From assembly GCF_014174275.1 (NCBI RefSeq), contig NZ_JABEQK010000006.1, positions 181,795 to 245,794 on the forward strand: a stretch of 64,000 nt of DNA. Reading direction: 5' to 3'. This DNA comes from Gluconacetobacter takamatsuzukensis. Lineage in GTDB: Bacteria; Pseudomonadota; Alphaproteobacteria; Acetobacterales; Acetobacteraceae. Made by a program: the position numbers and the translations under genes. The notes beneath the pieces are model-generated. The model was not told the origin of the DNA, made no database searches, and saw only the letters and a program-made list of their open reading frames with translations. Shown one piece after another: positions 53,721 to 63,396 of this stretch; the stretch's first letter is position 1; each line of letters begins with the position of its first letter.

Positions 53721-55574
53721 TCAGCGACGGCGCAACTGCCCCACATCGCGCACCGCACCCCGCGCGGCGCTGGTGGTCAGCGCGGCATAGGCCTGCAACG
53801 CGACCGACACGTCGCGCGTACGATCCGGCTGCCAGGCGGCATCGCCGCTCTCTTCCATCTGGAGCCGCCGCGCCGCCAGCTCGGCATCCGGCAGGTCGAC
53901 GCGCAGCACCCGTCCGGGAATGTCGATCTCGATCACGTCGCCGTCGCGCAGCAGGCCGATCGCCCCGCCCTCGGCCGCCTCGGGCGAGATATGGCCGATC
54001 GACAGGCCCGAACTGCCGCCCGAAAACCGGCCATCGGTAATCAGCGCGCAGGACTCGGCCAGCCCCTTCGATTTCAGGTAGCTGGTCGGATACAGCATCT
54101 CCTGCATGCCGGGCCCACCCTTGGGCCCCTCATAACGGATCACCACCACATCGCCCGCCACGATCCGGTTGCCCAGGATGGCCGACACCGCATCGTCCTG
54201 GCTCTCGAAAATCCGCGCCGGCCCCGTGAAGCGCAGCAGCCCCGCCGCGACCCCCGCCGTCTTCACGATCGCCCCGTCCTCGGCGATGTTGCCGTACAGC
54301 ACCGCCAGCCCGCCATCCTGGCTGAAGGCATGCGCCCCGTCGCGGATCGCCCCTTCCGCCCGGTCCAGGTCCAGCGCATGGTACCGGCTGGCCTGTGAGA
54401 ACGCCTGCGTGGTCCGCACCCCGCCCGGGGCGGCGCGGAACAGCGTCTTCGCCGCCTCGGGCGCGTCGGGCGCCACCACGTCCCACTGCTCCAGCGCCTG
54501 CGCCAGCGACGGCGCGTGCACCATCGACACCTCGCGATGCAGCAGCCCCAGCCGGTTCAGCTCGCCCATGATGGCGAAGATGCCCCCCGCATGATGCACG
54601 TCTTCCATATGCACATCGGCCTTCGACGGCGCGACCTTGCACAGATGCGGCACCCCGCGCGACAGCCGGTCGATATCGGCCATGGTGAACGGCACCCCGC
54701 CCTCATGGGCGGCGGCCAGCAAATGCAGCACGGTGTTGGTCGAGCCACCCATGGCGATATCGACCGTCATCGCATTCTCGAACGCTTTCATGGTGGCGAT
54801 GCCGCGCGGCAACACGCTGGCATCGTCCTGCTCGTACCAGCGGCGGGCCAGGCCGACGATCCGCCGCCCGGCCTCCAGGAACAGTTCGCGCCGGTCGGCA
54901 TGGGTCGCCAGCAGGCTGCCATTGCCCGGCAGCGCCAGCCCCAGCGCCTCGGTCAGGCAGTTCATCGAATTGGCGGTGAACATGCCCGAGCACGATCCGC
55001 AGGTCGGGCAGGCCGACCGTTCGATCGACTGGGATTCGGCATCGCTGACCCGCGGATCGGCGGCCGAGACCATCGACGTCACCAGGTCCACATGCCGCTC
55101 GATCCCGCCTTCCGTCACCCGTCCGGCCTCCATCGGGCCGCCCGAGACGAAGATGGCCGGAATGTTCAGCCGCATCGCGGCCATCAGCATGCCGGGGGTG
55201 ATCTTGTCGCAATTGCTGATGCACACCAGCGCGTCGGCGCAATGGGCGTTGCACATATATTCCACCGCATCGGCGATCAGCTCGCGCGAGGGCAGGCTGT
55301 ACAACATGCCGCCATGCCCCATGGCAATGCCGTCATCGACCGCGATGGTATTGAATTCCCTCCCGATTCCGCCCGCCTCGGCCACCGCGCCGGCCACAAG
55401 CTGGCCCAGATCCTTCAGATGGACATGCCCCGGCACGAACTGGGTAAAGGAGTTGGCGATGGCGATGATCGGCTTGCCGAAATCGGAATCCTGCATGCCC
55501 GTGGCACGCCACAGGCTGCGGGCCCCGGCCATGTTGCGACCATGCGTCGTGGTGCGGGAACGATAGGCGGGCAT
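53721..55574 (-). CDS. ilvD: Dihydroxy-acid dehydratase
   Basis: 617 residues; third step of valine, leucine and isoleucine synthesis. Very close to the E. coli-type enzyme: [44 protein letters not shown] (C122), [20 protein letters not shown] (C189, C192, C195), [20 protein letters not shown], and [19 protein letters not shown]. The Fe-S ligands are present. Monocistronic by appearance, divergent from the CBS-domain gene with a 245-base gap. No leader-peptide attenuator rich in Ile/Val/Leu codons was evident. Confidence 0.96.
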   Translation of the reverse strand: MPAYRSRTTTHGRNMAGARSLWRATGMQDSDFGKPIIAIANSFTQFVPGHVHLKDLGQLVAGAVAEAGGIGREFNTIAVDDGIAMGHGGMLYSLPSRELIADAVEYMCNAHCADALVCISNCDKITPGMLMAAMRLNIPAIFVSGGPMEAGRVTEGGIERHVDLVTSMVSAADPRVSDAESQSIERSACPTCGSCSGMFTANSMNCLTEALGLALPGNGSLLATHADRRELFLEAGRRIVGLARRWYEQDDASVLPRGIATMKAFENAMTVDIAMGGSTNTVLHLLAAAHEGGVPFTMADIDRLSRGVPHLCKVAPSKADVHMEDVHHAGGIFAIMGELNRLGLLHREVSMVHAPSLAQALEQWDVVAPDAPEAAKTLFRAAPGGVRTTQAFSQASRYHALDLDRAEGAIRDGAHAFSQDGGLAVLYGNIAEDGAIVKTAGVAAGLLRFTGPARIFESQDDAVSAILGNRIVAGDVVVIRYEGPKGGPGMQEMLYPTSYLKSKGLAESCALITDGRFSGGSSGLSIGHISPEAAEGGAIGLLRDGDVIEIDIPGRVLRVDLPDAELAARRLQMEESGDAAWQPDRTRDVSVALQAYAALTTSAARGAVRDVGQLRRR

Positions 55575-55819
55575 GATATGTAAGGCCTTTTCGGACAGGG
55601 CAGGTCATGGCGGGGCCGGCGGGCCCCGATGCGCCGCGTCCCGGCGCGCCCCCCTTATATGAGACCTTTCCCCCCGCCGTGAAGCACCGCCCCGCCACCT
55701 CCGCGCTTTCACGCCGTTATGACGGGGCGGGCCATTGTCCCGCGCCCGAAAAACACCATGTCGCACACACAGCAACCACGCCACCCATGAAGCGTGGACG
55801 CCAAAGGGAGGAAACACCC

Positions 55820-56299
55820 ATGAGCATCCCCGTCCTGCACATCCTCAACGACAAGGGCCCGGGCGTCGTCACCGTCGGCCCCGACGAACCCGTCACCGCA
55901 ATCGCCCGCCTGCTGGCCGAGCGCCATATCGGCGCGGTGCCCGTCGTCGACCCGGCCGGTCACCTCGCCGGCATGGTCTCGGAACGCTCGATCGTCGACG
56001 CCCTGGCCCATCACGGTGCACGCATCGAAAGCCTGACGGCGCGCGACATCATGGCCCGCGAGGTCCCCACCGCCACCCGGTCCGAGGACATCCATTCGGT
56101 CGCCCGCAAGATGACCCGCCGCCACAGCCGCCACGTGCCGGTCCTCGACGGCACCGGCCACCTGGTCGGCCTGGTCAGCATCGGCGACATCGTGCGCATG
56201 CGGCTGGAGGAAGCCGAGACCCTGGCCCGCGAGATGCGCGCCTACGTCATGCAGGCAGGCAGCCACGCCTCGGTCGCCCCGCAACCCTTCGCGTCCTGA
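55820..56299 (+). CDS. CBS-domain pair protein
   Basis: 159 residues: two CBS motifs (EPVTAIARLLAERHIGAVPV...GMVSERSIVDAL; DIHSVARKMTRRHSRHVPVL...GLVSIGDIVRMRLEE) and a short helical tail. These proteins bind adenosyl nucleotides and sense energy state; some relatives in alphaproteobacteria accompany hypoxia or stress genes. Strong ribosome site (AAAGGGAGG) before ATG 55820. Target unknown. Confidence 0.87.
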   Translation: MSIPVLHILNDKGPGVVTVGPDEPVTAIARLLAERHIGAVPVVDPAGHLAGMVSERSIVDALAHHGARIESLTARDIMAREVPTATRSEDIHSVARKMTRRHSRHVPVLDGTGHLVGLVSIGDIVRMRLEEAETLAREMRAYVMQAGSHASVAPQPFAS

Positions 56300-56395
56300 A
56301 ACCCTGACCCGGAGCCCGGCGCCCCGCCGGGAAATGGCGTCCCACCGCCCGGCCATGGTATGCACCCCTCCCCGCAGTCAGGAAGGATGCTCCCC

Positions 56396-57358
56396 TTGGC
56401 CGATCCCCGGCACACGCCTGCCCCGGCCCGCTCCCCCCAGGGCTTTTCCGGCCAGTTGGCCGAGGTCGACCTGCGCCTGCTGCGCGTGTTCCGCACGGTG
56501 GCGACGCGCGGCGGGTTCGCCGCCGCCGAACTGGCGCTGGGCAAGAGCAAATCGTCGATCAGCATCGACATCTCGTCGCTGGAACAGCGCCTGCGCATCC
56601 GCCTGTGCCGCCGGGGCCGCGGCGGATTCGCCCTGACGCCGGAAGGCCGCGAGGTCCTGGACGCCACCGACGACCTGCTGCGCGACATCGACCGCTTCCG
56701 CGACCGGATCAACATCGCCAGCGGCGTGCTCTCCGGCCATTTCGCCCTCTATGTCATCGACAACATGCTGATCTACGGCGAAACCGGCATCATCCGCGCG
56801 CTGGAGATCTTCGCCCGCCAGCATCCACAGGTCTTCATCAGCATGACCTCCGCCGCGGCGGCCGATATCGAGCACGCGCTGCTCGACGGGCGCGCCACGG
56901 CGGCCCTGACCCTGATGCCCAACGCCCAGCCGGGTCTCAGCGCCAGCATCCTGGTCTCGGAAACGCTGCACCTCTATTGCGGCCGCCGACACGCCCTGTA
57001 CAACCATGAGGGCGAACTGACGCTGGCGATGCTGGAACAGGAGCGCCTGATCGACGTCTCCGATGCCGCCACGGCATCAGACTGGCCCGCCATCCGCCGC
57101 CGCCTGACCTTTTCCGCCTCGGCCGAGACGATCGATTCCCGGGCGATGCTGATCCTCACCGGCGTCTATCTCGGCTTCCTGCCCGAGGCCTTCGCCGCCC
57201 CGATGGTCCGCGACGGGCAATTGCGCCGGCTATCCTGCGCCGACCTGCCCCCCTTGGCCACCCAATTGCATTTCGTCGTCAAGAAGGACGCCGAAAACAG
57301 CCTGATGGCCGACGCGTTCCGCACGGCCCTGGATGCCGCATCCGACCAGGGCGCCTGA
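56396..57358 (+). CDS. LysR-type transcriptional regulator
   Basis: About 320 residues. DNA-binding helix-turn-helix near the N-terminus (VFRTVATRGGFAAAELALGKSKSSISIDISSLEQRL) and a LysR substrate-binding domain (GVLSGHFALYVIDNMLI, PQVFISMTSAAAADIEHALL). The start is uncertain: TTG at 56396 has GGAAGG at nine bases, while ATGs at 56360 and 56387 have poor or overlapping ribosome sites. The downstream neighbour is the convergent phosphate porin; the upstream one is the CBS protein. The inducer and targets are not evident; relatives control aromatic or sugar-acid genes. Confidence 0.82.
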   Translation: MADPRHTPAPARSPQGFSGQLAEVDLRLLRVFRTVATRGGFAAAELALGKSKSSISIDISSLEQRLRIRLCRRGRGGFALTPEGREVLDATDDLLRDIDRFRDRINIASGVLSGHFALYVIDNMLIYGETGIIRALEIFARQHPQVFISMTSAAAADIEHALLDGRATAALTLMPNAQPGLSASILVSETLHLYCGRRHALYNHEGELTLAMLEQERLIDVSDAATASDWPAIRRRLTFSASAETIDSRAMLILTGVYLGFLPEAFAAPMVRDGQLRRLSCADLPPLATQLHFVVKKDAENSLMADAFRTALDAASDQGA

Positions 57359-57390
57359 GCACCGGGCGGGAAAACGCACAAAAAAACAAA

Positions 57391-57418
57391 GGGCGCGCGG
57401 ATCGAAATCCGCGCGCCC
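57391..57418 (-). terminator. Intrinsic terminator of the phosphate porin gene
   Basis: Perfect 12-bp stem GGGCGCGCGGAT/ATCCGCGCGCCC with a CGAA loop. Reading leftward, TTTGTTTTTTTG follows immediately, a textbook arrangement for the minus strand. Confidence 0.9.
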
Positions 57419-57483
57419 TCCGCAAGAATAGCACGATCGGGAGGACATACGCACCAAGGCGCGCATGTCCATCCGCGCGTCCG

Positions 57484-59175
57484 TCAGAACGTCGCCTGCA
57501 CCCGGGCTTCGACCGAGTCGCCCGTGCGGCCGAGCGTATCCGTGGTCTGCTGGCTACGCGACACGATGAAGTGGCTGTAGTCGGCCTTGATCGCGAAATG
57601 ACGGTTCGGATACCAGTTCAGGCCACCCTGCCAGACCGTCTGCTGGCCGCCGTTCACACCGTAATAGTTATACATCTTGCTGGTGCTCTGCGCCGTCGGG
57701 TCATTGGCGTTGGAATTCAGGTCGATCACGCTGTAGTGGCCGACCACTTCCAGGGCACCCCATTTGTTGTGCGCCGGATCGAACTCTTCCGTCTCCTTCA
57801 CGCCCGGCGCACCCCACGCACCTTCCTTGACGTTATACATGCGCGGCGTGCCGAACAGGGTATAGGCCACGGCGCCATACCAGCCCTGGAACCCGAGCGT
57901 CGGCAGGCCCTGCGAACGCTGGACGCCGACATGGTAGTATTCGCCCTTCACGAGCAGGTTCTTCCAGCGGACACCCAGTTCCGGACCGGCGGCCCAGATC
58001 TGCGAGACGAACGGAATGGTGCCGGTGGCCGCCATGCTCCCTTCGCCGATATCGAATTCCGGACGCTGGCCGAACGACGTCGTGCGGTTGTTGGTGCCCG
58101 TACCCTGGACCTTGAAGGCCGACACGGCCGAACCGCCCAGATGCACGTCCCAGTCCTTCGTCGCGACCGGCCGGCCGGCGGCACGGAACACACCGCCGGT
58201 CTGGCTGTCGACGACCGAGCCGCTGCCGCCGCCGTAATAGGTCGCGCCGTTGTCGGAGGCGTTGCGATGGCCCCATTCCTGGCCGGTGAAATAACCCGCG
58301 ATCCACCAACGCTTTTCGTAATGCATGCCACCGACGCTGAAGCGTGCGTCGCCGGCGGCGATGTTGCGCACCATGTCGGTGATGCTCGGACGCTCCAGCG
58401 TCATGAAGTCGTTGGAGCTTTCCGCGTCTTCCTCGGTCACGCGCGGCTGGAAGTAACCGACCGTCAGCACCGTGTTGCGCAGGCCCGTATAGTTCAGGTT
58501 GCCTTCGTACAGGCCGACATAACCGTCATTATGGTTGGCACCGAAATCGGGCGTAACGGCCGCGACCCAGTTCTTGTAGCGGAACATGAAGGGAATACGC
58601 AGGCGGCGCTGGTTCGTCGTAAAGGCGTTGAACGCGCCCTTCGCCTCGTGGCCACGCGGATTGTTGGTGATGAAGCCACCGAAATCCTCATGGAAGGCCA
58701 GGCCGATCGACAGCCCATATTCGCCGTCCTTCGACTGGACCGTAAAGCGCCCATTGGGGAAGCCGATCTTCATGCCGCCGACGGCAACTTCTTCATCGCT
58801 CTTCGTGGCGGCCTGGAAATCCTTCCAGGATTCCACGACAGCGCGATCCGACGGCGGCGTTCCGGCGCCCGAAGCATTCAGCACACCGACGCTCGGCCGG
58901 ATGGGCTCGCCGATATTGATGTCATGCGCCATGCGGCTGGACAGTTCCGAACGATGGGCCGCAGCGGCCACCCGGGCAGTCCGGGTGTTCGTGTCGGGCT
59001 CGTTCAGGCGGGATTTCAGAGCCTTGATCTGGCTCCGCATCTCCAGCATTTCCCGGCGCAATTCACGCAATTGCGCATCCTGCGTGTCGGCAGCCGCAGC
59101 CGGATGCATCAGGGAGACAGTGCCCAGCAATGCCGTGGTGCAGAACAGGGCGGAAAGAGAAGATCGCAGACGCAT
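57484..59175 (-). CDS. Phosphate-selective porin OprP/OprO family
   Basis: 563 residues with signal peptide (ending AAAADTQ), an N-terminal coiled coil (QLRELRREMLEMRSQIKALKSRL) and a 16-strand porin barrel with typical features (NGRFTVQSKDGEYGLSIGL, FTTNQRRLRIPFMFRYKNW, AVTPDFGANHNDGYVGLYEG) and a final aromatic residue (VEARVQATF). It should admit phosphate or polyphosphate across the outer membrane. A three-repeat Pho box 70-100 bases upstream and a terminator downstream define a single-gene unit. Position next to pstS supports the role. Confidence 0.92.
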   Translation of the reverse strand: MRLRSSLSALFCTTALLGTVSLMHPAAAADTQDAQLRELRREMLEMRSQIKALKSRLNEPDTNTRTARVAAAAHRSELSSRMAHDINIGEPIRPSVGVLNASGAGTPPSDRAVVESWKDFQAATKSDEEVAVGGMKIGFPNGRFTVQSKDGEYGLSIGLAFHEDFGGFITNNPRGHEAKGAFNAFTTNQRRLRIPFMFRYKNWVAAVTPDFGANHNDGYVGLYEGNLNYTGLRNTVLTVGYFQPRVTEEDAESSNDFMTLERPSITDMVRNIAAGDARFSVGGMHYEKRWWIAGYFTGQEWGHRNASDNGATYYGGGSGSVVDSQTGGVFRAAGRPVATKDWDVHLGGSAVSAFKVQGTGTNNRTTSFGQRPEFDIGEGSMAATGTIPFVSQIWAAGPELGVRWKNLLVKGEYYHVGVQRSQGLPTLGFQGWYGAVAYTLFGTPRMYNVKEGAWGAPGVKETEEFDPAHNKWGALEVVGHYSVIDLNSNANDPTAQSTSKMYNYYGVNGGQQTVWQGGLNWYPNRHFAIKADYSHFIVSRSQQTTDTLGRTGDSVEARVQATF

Positions 59176-59244
59176 GTCATCCGTTCCAATGGAGAAGATG
59201 ACGACTGCGTAAACTGAACTGGTTTTTTGCGGTGTGATGATTTT

Positions 59245-59273
59245 ATAACTGTTGTATGACAGATCGATGACAA
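59245..59273 (-). promoter_or_regulatory. Triple Pho box upstream of the phosphate porin
   Basis: Leftward: TTGTCAT, CTGTCAT, CAGTTAT, each starting 11 bases after the previous. Matches to the PhoB heptamer CTGTCAT are 6/7, 7/7 and 5/7. A TATAAA lies just past the second repeat, in position for a -10 box. Activation by phosphorylated PhoB under phosphate starvation is expected. Confidence 0.8.
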
Positions 59274-59450
59274 TAAACTATAAGTAATTGAAATAAATAA
59301 CAATATACGCCGTTGCAATCGCGCCACACCCCCTATGAAACAAGCCGGACCTGCCCGTCCCCCTTAAGTATGACAGAAATATTCCCCTCCAGACCCAAGC
59401 AATATGAACAAAAAATAACCCGAGCCCGACAGACCGGCACAAATAAAAAA

Positions 59451-59472
59451 GGCGGGGACCGAGATCCCCGCC
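59451..59472 (-). terminator. Intrinsic terminator of pstS
   Basis: GGCGGGGA/TCCCCGCC stem with a six-base loop; A-runs on one side and T-runs on the other (leftward: CCTTTTTTA after the stem). Lies about 27 bases after the pstS stop. Confidence 0.88.
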
Positions 59473-59498
59473 TTTTCCACAACCACGAGACGCGCCTG

Positions 59499-60503
59499 TT
59501 ACCAGGCGGCGCGCACCGCGGCCTTCACCGAGGCCGGCAGAACGACATAATCCAGGCGGCGGGCAGCCGAATCGCCATTGTCGAAGGCCCAGCCAAAGAA
59601 TTTCCGCACCGCTTCGCCCTTGTCCGCATCCTTCGGCGGCTTCGGCACCAGCACATAGGTCGCCGAGACGATCGGCCACGCGCCCTGGCCCGGCGTGTCC
59701 AGCAGGTCGACCGCGAAATTGGTCGCGCCCTTCCAGTCGGCGGCGTCGGCGGCCTTGGCAAAGCTGTCGAGATTGGCGGTGACGAAATCGCCGGCCTTGC
59801 CCTTCAGCTGCACCGTCGTCATGTGGTTGCGGCTGGCATAGGCATATTCGACATAGCCGATGCCGCCTTCGGTGTTGCGGACCGAGGCCGCGACGCCGTC
59901 ATTGCCGCGGGCACCCACGCCACCCGGCCAGGCGATCGAGCTGCCGGCGCCGACCGAATCGTGCCACGACTGCGATTCACGCGACAGGTACGAGGTGAAC
60001 ACGAACGTCGTGCCCGACCCATCCGCGCGATGAACCGTCGCGATGGGCAGGTCCGGCAGCTTCAGGTCCGGGTTCAGCGCCGTGATCTTGGGGTCGTTCC
60101 ACGAGGAAATGGTGCCCGCATAGATATCGGCCAGCACATCGCCCGTCAGGCGCAGCGCATTGGGGTTCACACCCGGAACGTTCACCACCGGGACGATACC
60201 GCCCATCACGGTCGGGAACTGGAACAGCGAACCCTTTTCCAGCTTGGCCGCATCCATCGGGGCGTCGGAAGCGCCGAAATCGACCGTGCCGGCCAGGATC
60301 TGGTTCTGGCCCGCGCTGGAGCCCACGCTCTGGTAGTTCACGGCAACGCCGGTGGCACGCTTGGCGGCCGCACCCCAGGCTTCGTAGATCGGGGCCGCGA
60401 AGCTGGAGCCGGCCCCCGTGATGTCGGCGGCGTGCGCGACGGAAAGGGCAGCCGGACCAGCCGCGAACATAAGCGCGGCAAGGAATTTGACAGGACGACG
60501 CAT
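59499..60503 (-). CDS. pstS: Periplasmic phosphate-binding protein of the Pst transporter
   Basis: 334 residues. Signal peptide MRRPVKFLAALMFAAG...HAADI. Phosphate-binding motifs: TGAGSSFAAPIYEAW, VNYQSVGSSAGQNQI, VDFGASDAPM, HRADGSGTTFVFTSYLS. It captures inorganic phosphate and delivers it to PstCA. The start at 60503 has GGAACGGA upstream; the frame is open further upstream without a signal. Preceded by its own Pho box within phoR's 3' end and followed by a terminator, so it can be transcribed alone at high level. Placement after phoR, away from pstCAB, is unusual. Confidence 0.95.
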   Translation of the reverse strand: MRRPVKFLAALMFAAGPAALSVAHAADITGAGSSFAAPIYEAWGAAAKRATGVAVNYQSVGSSAGQNQILAGTVDFGASDAPMDAAKLEKGSLFQFPTVMGGIVPVVNVPGVNPNALRLTGDVLADIYAGTISSWNDPKITALNPDLKLPDLPIATVHRADGSGTTFVFTSYLSRESQSWHDSVGAGSSIAWPGGVGARGNDGVAASVRNTEGGIGYVEYAYASRNHMTTVQLKGKAGDFVTANLDSFAKAADAADWKGATNFAVDLLDTPGQGAWPIVSATYVLVPKPPKDADKGEAVRKFFGWAFDNGDSAARRLDYVVLPASVKAAVRAAW

Positions 60504-60588
60504 CGGGTTCCGTTCCTGGACGAGCATGACAGACAAACCCGGCGGCGGCGACAAGGCGATGTGGCACGCGTCTCCCGGGTGCCCCCTC

Positions 60589-61884
60589 CTAGCCCGGATC
60601 TGCCGGCTGAGGGCATGATGTGTCTATGACAGTTTCATGACGTTTCAAAGACACGCCGTCCCCGAACGGGAACCATACGGTAAAGGACGTGCCCTTCCCC
60701 ACCCGGCTGTCGACCGTCAGCCGCCCGTCATGCCGGTCGATGATATGCTTGACGATCGCCAGCCCCAGCCCGGTCCCCGTCCGCCGGGCCGAACTGCCCT
60801 CGACGCGATAGAAGCGCTCGGTCAGGCGCGGCAGGTGGCGCGCCTCGATCCCCGGCCCGTTATCGGTCACGGTAAAGGCAATCCCCTGCCGGACCCCGCC
60901 CCCCATTTCCGGCCCATGGATCTTGCCCGCCCCCACCACGCCCATCAGCGCGGCCGGCACGGCCTGGCGCACGCGCAGGCCGATCGTCACCGCGCGATTA
61001 TGCTCGTCCGATCCGTATTTGATCGCGTTCTCGATCAGGTTCAGCAACACCTGCACCACCTGGTCGGCATCGCCGGCAAAATCCGGCAGGCCGGCGGGCA
61101 GGTCGACATTCAGGCTGGCCGGCCCCCCTTCCAGCAGGGGCAGCGCCTCGTCGCGCACCCGCGCGACGATGGCGGCAGGGCTGACCGTGCCGCGCGGCTT
61201 GCGATGCTCGCTCATCTGCACCCGCGACAGCATCAGCAGCCTATCCAGCAGGCGCTGCATCCGCCCCGCCTGCCCGGCCATGACCTCCAGAAAGCGCTGC
61301 TGCGCCGGCGGATCGTCGGCGGCCGGCCCGCGCAGCGTCTCGATAAAGCCCGTCAGCGCGGCCAGCGGCGTGCGCAGCTCGTGGCTGGCATAGGCCACGA
61401 AATCGGTCCGCATGCGCTCCAGCGCATCGCGCTCGCTTCCATCCTGCAAGGTGGCCAGCACCACCGGCTGCCCCGGCGCGATGCTGATCCGGCGAAACTG
61501 CCCGCGCACGGCGCGGCGGATCGGCACGTCCAGCATCATGTCCACTTCGGCCCGGTCGCCGTCGCCCAGCCCCAGCACGGCCGACAGCGCGGCCGGATGC
61601 CGCATGATCGCCCCCAGGCTGTCGCCGAACAATTCCCACGCCCCCGGCCCCGCATGCAGGATGCGCCCCCCGGCATCCAGCACCAGCACGGCCGCCGGCA
61701 CCAGGTCCAGCGTCTCGATCATGCGCGACAGGGCATTGGCCGAGGGCGGCGCCGCGTGAACGGAATCCCCCCCCGCGACAGACATGGTGGCGGCACGCCG
61801 GCCGGCGATCATCCGCCACCCCATCGCCCCCGCCGCGATCACGCCCAGGGCCGCCACGATATTTTCGGCCACGATTGCGGACAT
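60589..61884 (-). CDS. phoR: Phosphate-regulon sensor histidine kinase PhoR
   Basis: 431 residues with one membrane helix at the N-terminus (AALGVIAAGAMGW), a PAS-like region (about 60-145) and kinase core: H168 in FVAYASHELRTPLAALTGF, LLNLIENAIKYGS (N box), TVTDNGPGIE (G1), and TGTGLGLAIVKHI (G2). It phosphorylates PhoB when phosphate is scarce. It has the single-helix layout of many alphaproteobacterial PhoR proteins. A Pho box serving pstS lies inside its last 50 bases. Confidence 0.93.
   Translation of the reverse strand: MSAIVAENIVAALGVIAAGAMGWRMIAGRRAATMSVAGGDSVHAAPPSANALSRMIETLDLVPAAVLVLDAGGRILHAGPGAWELFGDSLGAIMRHPAALSAVLGLGDGDRAEVDMMLDVPIRRAVRGQFRRISIAPGQPVVLATLQDGSERDALERMRTDFVAYASHELRTPLAALTGFIETLRGPAADDPPAQQRFLEVMAGQAGRMQRLLDRLLMLSRVQMSEHRKPRGTVSPAAIVARVRDEALPLLEGGPASLNVDLPAGLPDFAGDADQVVQVLLNLIENAIKYGSDEHNRAVTIGLRVRQAVPAALMGVVGAGKIHGPEMGGGVRQGIAFTVTDNGPGIEARHLPRLTERFYRVEGSSARRTGTGLGLAIVKHIIDRHDGRLTVDSRVGKGTSFTVWFPFGDGVSLKRHETVIDTSCPQPADPG
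60615..60643 (-). promoter_or_regulatory. Pho box inside the 3' end of phoR, upstream of pstS
   Basis: Leftward heptamers ACGTCAT, CTGTCAT, ACATCAT start at exact 11-base spacing (5/7, 7/7 and 4/7 matches to CTGTCAT). The site is 112 bases from the pstS start. It would give pstS a promoter separate from the phoB-phoR message. Confidence 0.7.
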
Positions 61885-61924
61885 GGTTCAGCTCCCGGCG
61901 CGACGCGCGCGAAGGTCTCCCCGA

Positions 61925-62659
61925 TCAGGGGCGCGGATCATCCAGCGCATAACCGGCGGCGCGGACGGTCCGGACGATGTCGCCCTCGCCCGGCCCGTTC
62001 AGGATCAGCCGCAGGCGGCGGATATGCACGTCCACCGTCCGCAGTTCCACATGCACCCCACGCTCCCACACCCGCTGCAACAGATCCTCGCGCGAGAAGA
62101 CCTGGCGCGGATTGCGCAGGAAGAACTCCAGGATCCGGTATTCCGTGGGCCCCAGGGCCAGCGCACGCCCGTTGCGCTCGGCCCGGTGGGCCACGGTATC
62201 CATGGTCACGTCGGCAAAGCGCAGGACCTGCTCCAGCGGGGGCGCCCGGCGCAGCAGCGCGCGGATGCGCGCCTGCAACGCCTCGATGCTGACGGGCTTG
62301 ACGACATAATCGTCGGCCCCGACATCCAGCCCGCGAATATTGTCCGCCTCGCCCGCCCGGGCGGTCAGCATCAGGATCGGCAGCGCACGGGTCGCCTCCT
62401 GCTCGCGCAGGCGCCGGCACACATCCAGCCCCGACAGGCCGGGCAGCATCCAGTCCAGGATCATCAGGTCGGGCCGGCGCTCGGCGACGCGCGCCAGCGC
62501 CTGGTTGCCGTCCTCGGCCACGCCGACCTCGTATCCCAGCTTTTCCAGATTGTACCGCACCAGCATCAGCAGCGCGTCATCATCCTCGACCACCAGGACA
62601 TAGGGGCGGCGCGCGCCGATCCCCGTTCCCTCGCCCGTATCCGTCATCGTACCCGACAT
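61925..62659 (-). CDS. phoB: Phosphate-regulon response regulator PhoB
   Basis: 244 residues: receiver domain with phosphoacceptor D69 (LMILDWMLPG) and conserved lysine (VVKPVS), then OmpR-type winged helix (LALGPTEYRILEFFLRNPRQVFSREDLLQRVW, TVDVHIRRLRLIL). The ATG at 62659 has GGAAG upstream. A 13-base gap follows phoU and 40 bases precede phoR. The Pho boxes in this window are its predicted sites. Confidence 0.94.
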   Translation of the reverse strand: MSGTMTDTGEGTGIGARRPYVLVVEDDDALLMLVRYNLEKLGYEVGVAEDGNQALARVAERRPDLMILDWMLPGLSGLDVCRRLREQEATRALPILMLTARAGEADNIRGLDVGADDYVVKPVSIEALQARIRALLRRAPPLEQVLRFADVTMDTVAHRAERNGRALALGPTEYRILEFFLRNPRQVFSREDLLQRVWERGVHVELRTVDVHIRRLRLILNGPGEGDIVRTVRAAGYALDDPRP

Positions 62660-62672
62660 CGCTTCGCTTCCA

Positions 62673-63368
62673 TCATACCACGGGGAGGCCGCGCGGCCTT
62701 GCGACCGGCAACTGCTCCCCCGTGGCGGCAAAATAGACGCGTTCGGCGATATTGGTGGCATGATCGCCGATCCGCTCCAGGTTCTTGGCGATGAACAGCA
62801 GATGGGTGCAGGACCGGATGGTCCGCGGATCCTCCATCATGTACGTCACCAGCTCGCGGAACATGGCGGTATACAGCTCGTCCACCGCCGCGTCAGACTG
62901 CCAGACCTCGACCGCGCGCTCGCTGTCCTGCTGGCTCATGGCATCGATCGCCCGGCGCAGATTCTCCTGCACCAGCCGCCCCATGGTGCGCAGCCCGCCC
63001 GGCGACAGCCGCGCATCCCCGGCATCCAGCCGCAGCGTGCGACGCGCGATGCTGGCGGCGCAGTCGCCGATGCGCTCCAGGTCGCCCGAGATCTTCATCG
63101 CCGCCACGATCTCGCGCAAATCGCCCGCCATCGGCGCGCGCAGCGCCAGAAGGCGGATCGACAGCGTCTCGACCTCCCGCTCCAGCTCGTCCACCTGCGG
63201 ATCGCGCTCCGATGCCTCCATCGCCGCGTCCTCGTCGCGGTCGACGATCGCCGCCATCGCCATCGCCATCTGGCTTTCGACAATGCCGCCCATCCGCACC
63301 AGCATGCCCCGGACCTGGTCCAGTTCCTGCTCGTAGCTGCTGACGGTGTGCGCCTGTTCCTTGACCAT
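62673..63368 (-). CDS. phoU: Phosphate-signalling protein PhoU
   Basis: 231 residues, two three-helix repeats with metal-binding motifs (E..D..ERIGDCAASIARRTL; LLFIAKNLERIGDHATNIAERV). It links Pst transport with PhoR to keep the regulon off when phosphate is plentiful. The start at 63368 has GGGGGAGAGG upstream. Lies 28 bases after pstB. Confidence 0.95.
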   Translation of the reverse strand: MVKEQAHTVSSYEQELDQVRGMLVRMGGIVESQMAMAMAAIVDRDEDAAMEASERDPQVDELEREVETLSIRLLALRAPMAGDLREIVAAMKISGDLERIGDCAASIARRTLRLDAGDARLSPGGLRTMGRLVQENLRRAIDAMSQQDSERAVEVWQSDAAVDELYTAMFRELVTYMMEDPRTIRSCTHLLFIAKNLERIGDHATNIAERVYFAATGEQLPVARPRGLPVV

Positions 63369-63396
63369 GGCTGCCTCTCCCCCGTGCCCGCCGGCC

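Larger units (their letters stand above)
59176..59498. other. Region between pstS and porin genes
   Basis: About 320 bases: porin leader and Pho box (59245-59273) on the left, pstS terminator (59451-59472) on the right, and an AT-rich centre with no supported gene. Confidence 0.6.

Noticed and set aside
55600..55660. GGGGCC/GGCCCC dyads upstream of ilvD as an attenuator
   Set aside because: No leader peptide rich in branched-chain codons and no T-run; likely compositional.
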